From assembly GCA_017619275.1 (NCBI GenBank), contig JAFZSR010000076.1, forward strand, positions 1 to 64,000: 64,000 nucleotides of DNA, written 5' to 3'. Positions 9,677 to 16,456 of the stretch are shown here, piece after piece. This DNA comes from Prevotella sp. Its GTDB lineage: Bacteria > Bacteroidota > Bacteroidia > Bacteroidales > Bacteroidaceae. The notes under the pieces are model-generated. The model saw only the letters and a list, made by a program, of their open reading frames with translations, had not been told where the DNA came from and searched no databases. Numbering within the stretch: the first letter of the stretch is position 1; each line of letters opens with the position of its first letter. A program made the translations under genes and the position numbers.

Positions 9677-9708
9677 TTTGGCCATACGGGAAAAATGTAC
9701 TACCTTTG
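9677..9708 (+). promoter_or_regulatory. tRNA-Cys promoter
   Basis: TTTG (-33) at 9677-9680 and TACCTTTG (-7) at 9701-9708 are separated by 20 bp, a textbook Bacteroidota promoter, 17 bp before the tRNA. Confidence 0.8.
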
Positions 9709-9725
9709 CACCGCAATTGATTCAA

Positions 9726-9797
9726 GGTGCCTTGGATGAGTGGCTTAGTCAACGGTCTGCAAAACCGTCTACAGCAGTTCGAATCTGCTAGGCACCT
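9726..9797 (+). tRNA. tRNA-Cys (GCA)
   Basis: Cloverleaf of 72 nt: acceptor arms GGTGCCT (9726-9732) and AGGCACC (9790-9796), discriminator T as expected for cysteine, anticodon GCA in the loop of ACGGTCTGCAAAACCGT, and a TTCGAAT T-loop. CCA is not encoded. Own promoter and terminator. Confidence 0.95.
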
Positions 9798-9809
9798 CGC
9801 AATTCGGTC

Positions 9810-9843
9810 GGAAGTCCTTTATCTAAAGGGCTTCCATTTTTTT
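9810..9843 (+). terminator. Terminator after tRNA-Cys
   Basis: Stem GGAAGTCCTTTA / TAAAGGGCTTCC with a 2-nt centre and one G-T pair, followed by a run of Ts from 9837. Confidence 0.85.
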
Positions 9844-9864
9844 ATGTAGGTGCTTAGTGATGAC

Positions 9865-9898
9865 AAAAAGAAAAGAGGTTCAATCGAACCTCTTCTCT
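9865..9898 (-). terminator. Terminator after tRNA-Arg
   Basis: Hairpin built on GAGGTTC / GAACCTC (loop 9882-9885) extended by AG-rich flanks. On the minus strand it is followed by CTTTTTG. It starts a few bases past the 3' end of tRNA-Arg. Confidence 0.75.
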
Positions 9899-9903
9899 TT
9901 TCG

Positions 9904-9977
9904 TGACTCCCGCGGGATTCAAACCCACAACCTTCTGATCCGTAGTCAGATGCTCTATTCAATTGAGCTAGGGAGCC
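9904..9977 (-). tRNA. tRNA-Arg (ACG)
   Basis: Minus-strand cloverleaf of 74 nt: 5' arm GGCTCCC, 3' arm GGGAGTC with discriminator A, anticodon stem-loop CTGACTACGGATCAG giving ACG, and T-arm GTGGGTTTGAATCCCGC. The wobble A would be deaminated to inosine to read CGN codons. CCA not encoded. Confidence 0.95.
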
Positions 9978-9998
9978 ATCCTTTTCGTTTTGCGGTTG

Positions 9999-10030
9999 CA
10001 AAGGTACGCACTTTTTTTTGTTCTGCCAAA
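9999..10030 (-). promoter_or_regulatory. tRNA-Arg promoter
   Basis: On the minus strand TTTG (10027-10030) and TACCTTTG (9999-10006) are 20 bp apart, as at tRNA-Cys. Confidence 0.8.
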
Positions 10031-10097
10031 CATTTCCTCACTTTTTTTCAAAAAAAGTTGTTTTCGGGGCATATTTGGCAGGTTGACGGTCTTAATT

Positions 10098-11318
10098 TCA
10101 GAAATTATATGAGAATCCCAGCGATGAGTACTCCTTAAACTGCCAGTAGCCCAGGTCGTCGTCCCACTTGTTTGAGTCGTCAAAGCGTGGGAAGAGGAAC
10201 AGGTTGGCCGATATGTACTTGGAGACGCGCATCGAGAAGGTGTTTTCCCACTCAATCTCTGCACGGTGGTAGCTGGTGAAGGTATAGAAACGTGTCTTCC
10301 AGGTCACCACATCGTTGATCTTCCATTCCAGTGCAGCCGTCACCTGCGAACCGAGGTCGGTAAGGTGGTGCTTACCGTTGTCGATACCATAACGTCCGGG
10401 GAACCAGTCGAAATCGTCAACCGTTTTTTCGTCTTTCTTCTTCCAGAACTTCGTACGGTCGACGTAGCGGTAGTTCACGGCGAAGGGCGAAAGGTTGATG
10501 GTGCCCGTCAGCTTGTCCTTCAAGGCCTTCACTTTGTATTCCATACCAAGACCTAAGCTAATGTTCAGCGGCGAGAGGAAGTCGGAGTAGGTGCGAATAT
10601 CGTTCGACTTGAAACCACGCGAGAACTGGGTGTAGGCCAAGGCTTGGAGGGTGTAGTACCACTTGTTGGCGGCCTGCAGACCCACCTTGCCGGTGTAACG
10701 GATGAGGTCTTCGTTAGCCTTGAACTTGTGCACCTCGTCGGTGCGCGAAGTCTGGAAGCCCAGCTTCATTTCCAGTTTGTTGTCCCACTTCCACTTCGAC
10801 TTGTTGTCGTAGTTGGCTTCCACCGTCAGGCTGCCCACGGCTGAGTAGTTGCTTTCACCACCCTTGTACCAGTTGCCGGTGACGTAGTTTTGCATGAACT
10901 GCAGGTAACCGTCGCCCTTGCGGGTCCAGAACTTGGGTTTCTCCACCGTCACTTCTACCGGGTCGGCATCGGGTGCTACGGGCATGGGGGCCGACTGGTC
11001 GACCATCGTAGCATCCTGCACGATGGGCTTGTCGATGATGTCCTGCCTCAGTTCGCCTGCGGCGTCCTGCTCCGTCTCGGTCACTTCCACCAAGTCGGGC
11101 CTGTTCAGGTAGACGTGCATCAGTGCCTGGTTGATGGCCTGGCTCACCTCATCGGGGTCGTCGGAGGTTATCGACATTTTGTCGGCAGCCACCGAGTGAT
11201 AGAACGTGAGCGGCGCAAACAGTTTGTAGTACTGTCCGTTGTTAACGGAATCATTCTCCTGCGCGGCGCTGGCGCTGAGCGCCATGACAGCCGCAATTGA
11301 TAACATTGTTTTTCTCAT
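10098..11318 (-). CDS. DUF3078 outer-membrane beta-barrel protein
   Basis: 406 residues with a cleavable signal peptide (MRKTMLSIAAVMALSASAAQ). After an acidic, proline-rich linker the C-terminal two thirds alternate aromatic and polar residues as in an outer-membrane barrel and end in YNF, a typical terminal strand. The block FWTRKGDGYLQFMQNYV followed by TGNWYKGGESN is characteristic of the DUF3078 family, conserved in Bacteroidota with unknown role. It is monocistronic, divergent from yidC, and the intergenic region carries one copy of the CTCGTACGAG element. Confidence 0.85.
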   Translation of the reverse strand: MRKTMLSIAAVMALSASAAQENDSVNNGQYYKLFAPLTFYHSVAADKMSITSDDPDEVSQAINQALMHVYLNRPDLVEVTETEQDAAGELRQDIIDKPIVQDATMVDQSAPMPVAPDADPVEVTVEKPKFWTRKGDGYLQFMQNYVTGNWYKGGESNYSAVGSLTVEANYDNKSKWKWDNKLEMKLGFQTSRTDEVHKFKANEDLIRYTGKVGLQAANKWYYTLQALAYTQFSRGFKSNDIRTYSDFLSPLNISLGLGMEYKVKALKDKLTGTINLSPFAVNYRYVDRTKFWKKKDEKTVDDFDWFPGRYGIDNGKHHLTDLGSQVTAALEWKINDVVTWKTRFYTFTSYHRAEIEWENTFSMRVSKYISANLFLFPRFDDSNKWDDDLGYWQFKEYSSLGFSYNF

Positions 11319-11326
11319 AATTGGTG

Positions 11327-11334
11327 CAAAGTTA
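11327..11334 (-). promoter_or_regulatory. -7 box of the DUF3078 gene
   Basis: TAACTTTG on the minus strand, followed by CACC, 8 bp from the start codon, so the mRNA would be nearly leaderless if this is the only promoter. Confidence 0.6.
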
Positions 11335-11397
11335 CGAATTATTAACTAAACTGCCAAGCTTTTCGCCCTATTTATTTTTGGGGGGTTATACACGGTG

Positions 11398-11466
11398 AAA
11401 AAATCTCGTACGAGATTTTTTAAAAAGTCGTTACCAAATTTCAAAAAATCGTCACCAAAATTTTAT
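11398..11466 (-). repeat. CTCGTACGAG element, copy 1
   Basis: Read on the minus strand: two roughly 20-bp direct repeats of the form G(T)AACGA..TTTT..GAAA, then a perfect palindrome of 24 bp at 11398-11421 centred on CTCGTACGAG (11405-11414) with A6/T6 flanks. Copies 2 (29459-29525) and 3 (53719-53798) match over the same layout. The 431-bp gap between the DUF3078 gene and yidC holds only this element and the two promoters. Confidence 0.8.
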
Positions 11467-11665
11467 GAAGCGCCACCATGTTTTCGGACCCTGCAAATTA
11501 GGCTGTTGTGAAGGTTGTTATCTGCCTGTTGTGACGTAGCACAAAATAGATGAACAGTCGAATGATTGGCCTTGTTTTTTCTTTCAGTGCCGACGGTTAC
11601 TCAAAAAATTTGACGGGCTGTATTATTTTCTTCTTCCATTCTGCTCGATTGTGGTTTTTTCTTCG

Positions 11666-11673
11666 TACCTTTG
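11666..11673 (+). promoter_or_regulatory. -7 box of yidC
   Basis: TACCTTTG, followed by CACC, about 75 bp upstream of the yidC start. Confidence 0.65.
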
Positions 11674-11749
11674 CACCCCGATTTCACGTGGCATCAATCT
11701 GCCTTACGCGAACATTTTATAAACAATACAAATTATATAACGATACGAG

Positions 11750-13627
11750 ATGAACAAAAATACCGTTACCGGCTTTGTGCTCATTGCCCTGGTGCTCATT
11801 GGATTCAGCTGGTGGAGCCAGAAGGAGGCCGCCAAGCAGCAGGCCGCCATGGAGGTTGAGCAAGCAAGACTGGACTCCATCGCCCGTGCCACTCCGAAAG
11901 AGCCCGACTCTGCCAAGCTGGCCGAGCAAGCCGCCCTGCAGTTGCAGGCCGACAGTAGTCGCACCTTCTTTGCCGCCATGCAGGAGCAGGAGTCGCAGCA
12001 GATTGTGCTCAAGAACGACAAGGTGGAGCTGACACTCGACACCCGTGGTGGCGTGGTGAAGAAGGCCATGGTGCTGGGATATAAGGACTACAAGGGCAAC
12101 CCCGATGTGACCCTCTTCGAAGGCAGCGACCAGATGCTGAGCTTCACCCTGCCCACCAAGAAGGAAAACATCTGCACGGCCGACTTGAACTTTGTGCCGA
12201 CGGAGACCAGCGCCCGCACTGCCACGCTCACCGCCGAGGGAGCCGAGGGCAGTCGCATCGTAATGCAATATGAGCTGGGCGACAGCTATTTGCTCCATTT
12301 CTCCATTCGCACCGAAGGCATGAACGGACTCTTTGAGCCTGGCCGACAGTTGATGAGTGTGGAGTGGCGCGACTCCTGCCGCCAGCAGGAGAAGGGCTAC
12401 ACCTTCGAGAATCGCTACGCTTCGCTCACTTATAAAGACCGCAATGGCGGCACCGACCATCTGAGCGAAGGCAAGGGCGATGCCGAGAGTCCCGAGGAGG
12501 CTCTGGACTGGGTGGCCTTTAAGACGCAGTTCTTTGCGTCGGTGCTCATTCCCAAGACGCAGTTTGAGAAAGGGGCTTACCTGGCCAGTGCCGTTCACAC
12601 CAAGGAGTCGCACTATCTGAAATCGTACCTGGCCCAGCTGAAGACTCCCTTCAGTCCGCAGGATGCCACCGAGTTCGAGATGTACTTTGGCCCCAACGAT
12701 TTCCAGATATTAAAAGGCATGAACGACCAGAGCCGCTTCGGGCGCGACCTCGACCTCGACGACCTGGTGTATCTTGGCTGGTGGCTCGTCAGTTGGATCA
12801 ACCGTTGGTTCACGCTCTATGTCTTCGATGGACTCACCGCTCTGGGCTTGGGCATGGGCATCGTGCTCATCCTGATCACTCTGTTGCTGAAAGGCCTCAC
12901 TTTCCCCATGGTGAAGAAGAGCTACATGTCGAGTGCCAAGATGCGCGTGCTGAAGCCAAAGATTGAGGAGGCTACCAAGCAGTACGACAAGCCCGAAGAC
13001 CAGATGCAGAAGCAGCAGGTGCAGATGCAGATGTATTCGCAGTATGGCGTGTCGCCGTTGGGCGGCTGCGTGCCCATGCTCATACAGATGCCTATCTGGA
13101 TTGCCATGTTCTTCTTCGTGCCCAATGCCATACAGCTGCGCGGCGAGAGCTTCCTGTGGATGCAGGATCTCTCCACCTACGACCCCATCATCGAATGGGC
13201 TAAGCCCATCTGGGGCATCGGCGACCACCTCTCGCTGACGTGCATCCTGTTCTGTGTATCCAATGTGCTCTACAGCTACATGACGATGCGCCAGCAGCGC
13301 GACCAGATGATTGGTCAGCAGGCCCAGCAGATGAAGTATATGCAGTACATGATGTATATCATGCCCGTGATGTTCTTCTTCATCTTCAATGACTACAGTA
13401 GCGGCCTCAACTTCTATTATTTCATCTCGTTGTTCTTCTCGGCCGTCATCATGTTTGTGCTGCGCCGCACCACCGACGATGCTGCGTTGCTGGCCAAGCT
13501 GGAGGAAAACTACAAGGCCAACAAAAACAATCCCAAGAAGAAGGGTGGCTTGGCAGCCCGCTTAGAGGCCATGCAGAAGCAACAGGCCGAGATGCAGCGC
13601 TTGCGTGAGCAAATGAAGAAGCGTTAA
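11750..13627 (+). CDS. yidC: Membrane protein insertase YidC
   Basis: 625 residues. An N-terminal membrane anchor (TGFVLIALVLIGFSWWSQ) is followed by a large periplasmic beta-rich domain (about 60-340) and the conserved C-terminal insertase core with about five membrane segments: LGWWLVSWINRWFTLYVFD, IVLILITLLLKGLTFP, the YGVSPLGGCVPMLIQMPI hairpin region, and the last two helices near 535-570. The tail is basic (KKKGGLAARLEA onward), fitting ribosome contact. YidC inserts and folds inner-membrane proteins with or without SecYEG. Monocistronic, closed by a strong terminator. Sure of the family. Confidence 0.97.
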   Translation: MNKNTVTGFVLIALVLIGFSWWSQKEAAKQQAAMEVEQARLDSIARATPKEPDSAKLAEQAALQLQADSSRTFFAAMQEQESQQIVLKNDKVELTLDTRGGVVKKAMVLGYKDYKGNPDVTLFEGSDQMLSFTLPTKKENICTADLNFVPTETSARTATLTAEGAEGSRIVMQYELGDSYLLHFSIRTEGMNGLFEPGRQLMSVEWRDSCRQQEKGYTFENRYASLTYKDRNGGTDHLSEGKGDAESPEEALDWVAFKTQFFASVLIPKTQFEKGAYLASAVHTKESHYLKSYLAQLKTPFSPQDATEFEMYFGPNDFQILKGMNDQSRFGRDLDLDDLVYLGWWLVSWINRWFTLYVFDGLTALGLGMGIVLILITLLLKGLTFPMVKKSYMSSAKMRVLKPKIEEATKQYDKPEDQMQKQQVQMQMYSQYGVSPLGGCVPMLIQMPIWIAMFFFVPNAIQLRGESFLWMQDLSTYDPIIEWAKPIWGIGDHLSLTCILFCVSNVLYSYMTMRQQRDQMIGQQAQQMKYMQYMMYIMPVMFFFIFNDYSSGLNFYYFISLFFSAVIMFVLRRTTDDAALLAKLEENYKANKNNPKKKGGLAARLEAMQKQQAEMQRLREQMKKR

Positions 13628-13663
13628 TCCTGTGCCAAGGATTACTCACACGATACAAACAAT

Positions 13664-13697
13664 CATCCGAATCGCCTGGCGATTCGGATGTTTTTTT
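13664..13697. terminator. Strong terminator between yidC and the pseudouridine synthase
   Basis: CATCCGAATCG pairs with CGATTCGGATG around CCTGG, followed on the plus strand by seven Ts. It lies between convergent genes; the clear T-run serves yidC. Confidence 0.9.
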
Positions 13698-13736
13698 GTG
13701 GGGAAAACTGTCGTGGTGAGGATAGCAAAGTGTTTC

Positions 13737-15335
13737 CTAAAAAGGGCACTCCGATGAGAAACTCATCGACGTTTCCGTAGCTGGGTGAACAAACTCCAGC
13801 GAGGCGGCATGAAGGCATAGGCGCTGAGGATTATCCTCGATGGAATGGCCATAAAGCACATCGCCCACGATGGGTGTGCTCAGCCCCTGCTCATGGGCGC
13901 AGTGCATGCGCAGCTGGTGGGTTCGGCCGGTGTGTGGCGTTAGGGAGATTCGTGTCTGTCCGTGGCCGCTGCTCAGCACGCTATAGTCGGTCACGGCTTG
14001 GCGCCCGTGTTCATGGTCAACCACCTGTCGGGGGCGGTCGCTCAGGTCGGGACGCAGGGGCAAATTAATGGTTCCGCTGCCTTCAACTATTCCTTCAAGT
14101 AGGGCAATGTATTTCTTTCTGACGGTGCGATGAAGGAATTGCTGCTGCAGATGATGATAGGCCTCCTTGGTTAGCGCCACCACCAGCAGTCCGCTGGTGT
14201 CTTGGTCAAGGCGATGAACCATATATACCTCGCTGTGATTTGTGCTTAAAATACTCTTCACCGAAGGCTCGTCGGTCTTGCCAGGTACGCTGAGCAGCCC
14301 CGATGGTTTGTCGACAACGATGAGGTGGTTGTCTTCAAAAACGATATCCAACTTAGGGAGCGTGGTCTTGGGGCTGTCGTCCTCCAGCTCCATGCCTTTA
14401 AGCATCCACTCCAAGATGGGCTTGCATTTTCCCCGACAGGCGGGATAGAACTGTCCGTGGTGGCGCACTTCCATACGCGGCGAGCGTCCCATCCAGAACT
14501 CGGCCATACAGAGTGGCTTCAAGCCATGGGCGAAGGCATACTGCAATAGCTTGGGGGCGCAACATTCGCCGGCTCCTGCCGGGGGCACACGCTGTGGGGT
14601 AGGGGCGAAGATTTCGGTCAGGGTGCGCTCGTCGCCTTGTGGGTTTAGCATGTGGAACTGGTCGAAGAGCCATCGTTGTAGGGCATCCGAACGCCGTTTT
14701 CGTTCTTTCTTGAGCTGTTCGATGACTTCTTCCTGCGCTTGCACTTGTGCCTCGGCTTCCTCGATGGTTTGCTTCCATCGCACCTTCATCCGGTGATACT
14801 CTGCCTTCTGATATTGGCTTTCACGTATGAGTTCCGCCTCGTCTACAAGCCCTCTGCGCGCATCGCGATGAACCTTGGCTTCAGCCATCATCTGCTTGTA
14901 GTCAGCAAGTGCTGCTTCGGCTTGTTGACGTAATGCCTGGAAGTGGCTTTTTGACAGTTTAAGCGATGGTTGGCTTTCTTTAATGGAAATCTCTCTGTTG
15001 ATGTCGGTTATCGATTGTTCCTCTCGCTTAAAATAACCGTCGTTTTGCAAATAGTCAAAAACGGCTGGAACGAACCAATGCCAGTCTTCTCGCCCGCCAA
15101 TTTGTCCGCTGTAGGCGGCTAGGAATCCCAGCTCACCCGTGACAGGAATTTCACACACCAGCACGCCGAACATCTTCCCCGCTGCCACTTCTGCGGTCCA
15201 GTCGTTGTGGGCTTCCACCCATGCCGTCACTTCTTTGGCCGCCAGCTGGCAGAGCGGGTGGGGGGTGTAGCGGAACGGATTGTTCAGCTTTGAAGGGCGT
15301 TCCTGCGTAGTTGACAGTGGGTGAAAAAGGTTCAT
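13737..15335 (-). CDS. RluA-family pseudouridine synthase with long N-terminal extension
   Basis: 532 residues from the start chosen at 15335 (MNLFHPLST). The C-terminal 215 residues are a RluA-type catalytic domain: HRLDQDTSGL contains the catalytic aspartate, with VVDKPSGLLSVPGK before it and GRTHQLRMH near the end. The N-terminal 300 residues hold an unassigned domain (FGVLVCEIPVTGELGFLAAYSGQ), a charged coiled coil, and a cysteine-containing segment (GECCAPK). The target uridine cannot be assigned. A -7 box at 15342-15349 lies 6 bp from this start, so either the mRNA is leaderless or translation begins elsewhere; 13 codons upstream is another methionine (MAVIGKKP). A few family members in Bacteroidota carry such extensions (recollection, not checked). 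Confidence 0.85.
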   Translation of the reverse strand: MNLFHPLSTTQERPSKLNNPFRYTPHPLCQLAAKEVTAWVEAHNDWTAEVAAGKMFGVLVCEIPVTGELGFLAAYSGQIGGREDWHWFVPAVFDYLQNDGYFKREEQSITDINREISIKESQPSLKLSKSHFQALRQQAEAALADYKQMMAEAKVHRDARRGLVDEAELIRESQYQKAEYHRMKVRWKQTIEEAEAQVQAQEEVIEQLKKERKRRSDALQRWLFDQFHMLNPQGDERTLTEIFAPTPQRVPPAGAGECCAPKLLQYAFAHGLKPLCMAEFWMGRSPRMEVRHHGQFYPACRGKCKPILEWMLKGMELEDDSPKTTLPKLDIVFEDNHLIVVDKPSGLLSVPGKTDEPSVKSILSTNHSEVYMVHRLDQDTSGLLVVALTKEAYHHLQQQFLHRTVRKKYIALLEGIVEGSGTINLPLRPDLSDRPRQVVDHEHGRQAVTDYSVLSSGHGQTRISLTPHTGRTHQLRMHCAHEQGLSTPIVGDVLYGHSIEDNPQRLCLHAASLEFVHPATETSMSFSSECPF

Positions 15336-15341
15336 CGGTTG

Positions 15342-15349
15342 CAAAGTTA
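15342..15349 (-). promoter_or_regulatory. -7 box of the pseudouridine synthase
   Basis: TAACTTTG on the minus strand, followed by CAACCG and the ATG. Spacing implies a leaderless transcript. Confidence 0.6.
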
Positions 15350-15474
15350 CAGGTTTTTTCCCAATTACCGCCATTTGTCGAAAGAAAAACACGTGAAGAA
15401 ATGATGAATTCGCATAACTGGAGAATATAGGTTCAGAAATAGGGCGGTTGGAAGCACAAAATAGTACGGATTCT

Positions 15475-15504
15475 TTTGTTGCTTGTTTTTTTTTTGTATC
15501 TTTG
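15475..15504 (+). promoter_or_regulatory. Promoter of the zinc-ribbon/kinase/AAA/FHA operon
   Basis: TTTG at 15475-15478 and TATCTTTG at 15497-15504 with 18 bp between; leader of about 20 nt before the ATG at 15533. The only clear promoter seen for the four-gene operon. Confidence 0.75.
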
Positions 15505-15532
15505 CACATCATTTTAGTTAAAAGGTATTTTT

Positions 15533-16447
15533 ATGAACGAAGATACTACCCTAAGGCCCGCTATGTCACAGCGCGAACTGGAGCTGAAGAAGGAAGCTGC
15601 ATCGGTTCAGCCGACGATGGCCATGCACAAGGCTCATGCTGTGGGAATGGCTTGTCCTCACTGTGGTGTGGTGAACGAACCCGAAGCCCGTTTTTGCGCT
15701 TCATGTGGTACGTCGCTGCATAGCAGCAAGTGTCCACATTGCGGTAGTGAACTTGATGCCGACGCCGACTTCTGCGAGTCGTGCCACCGTTATATTCGCC
15801 CTGATGTATGTTCATTCTGTGGTGCCAGTTTCAGCAAGGACGACATCTATTGCCCCGAGTGTGGCTCGCCTCGTGGTGGCATCGTCTGCCCAGCCTGTCA
15901 TGCGCTGAACGATTTCTCCTTCTGCAAGCAGTGTGGGCGTCCTCTTACTGCGGATGCCCGTCAGCTGATTGCCCAGCTACGCCAGCGCCCCGACTATCGG
16001 GAACTGGTGCGCTTGGCTCACGAATATGACGAACTGCAGATGCAGTTGCCCTACGACAACGATGCCGATTTGATGCACGATGAGGCCAGTCTGCAACTGC
16101 GCGACCGTGTGTTGAGGCTTTTGGCTGAAGATGCTGGCGTGGAGCCCCACGTTGTTCCCATGAAGCCGCGTCGGGTGTCGAAGGAGAATCTCGACAACCA
16201 AAAGAAAGACAAGTTGGAACTCATCTCGCGTCTGCTCGACCAGATGGCCGTCCCAGCCATGCCCTCGCCAGCCAAGGTGCGCAACTATGCCATGGCCCAA
16301 AAGCCCCAAGGGGTGAAGCTGGCATGGCGGTGCAACTACAAGCATGCCCTCCATAGCAGTCCCTGCGGATGTGCGAAGCCACAGCTGGGGGGCAAATGGG
16401 AGGTACTGGGACAACAATCCAACCAAGAAGTAAAGGACGACAAATAG
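15533..16447 (+). CDS. Four-zinc-ribbon protein with N-terminal DTTLRPA peptide
   Basis: 304 residues, no signal peptide, so cytoplasmic. Four CxxC-x(8-10)-CxxC ribbons follow in tandem: C41/44-C55/58, C67/70-C81/84, C93/96-C107/110 and C119/122-C131/134. A helical charged region (about 140-240) follows, and a C-terminal patch contains C267 and C278/C280. Residues 4-10 read DTTLRPA, repeated at residues 25-31 of the kinase encoded next. The zinc ribbons suggest a protein- or nucleic-acid-binding scaffold. I infer it is a kinase substrate: the TT pair would be phosphorylated and read by the FHA protein of the same operon. First gene, 9 bp before the kinase. Confidence 0.85.
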   Translation: MNEDTTLRPAMSQRELELKKEAASVQPTMAMHKAHAVGMACPHCGVVNEPEARFCASCGTSLHSSKCPHCGSELDADADFCESCHRYIRPDVCSFCGASFSKDDIYCPECGSPRGGIVCPACHALNDFSFCKQCGRPLTADARQLIAQLRQRPDYRELVRLAHEYDELQMQLPYDNDADLMHDEASLQLRDRVLRLLAEDAGVEPHVVPMKPRRVSKENLDNQKKDKLELISRLLDQMAVPAMPSPAKVRNYAMAQKPQGVKLAWRCNYKHALHSSPCGCAKPQLGGKWEVLGQQSNQEVKDDK

Positions 16448-16456
16448 ACCCTACTG

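Noticed and set aside
9551-9791. Small open frames across the repeat and tRNA-Cys
   Set aside because: They cross an inverted repeat, a promoter and a tRNA gene; no protein features.
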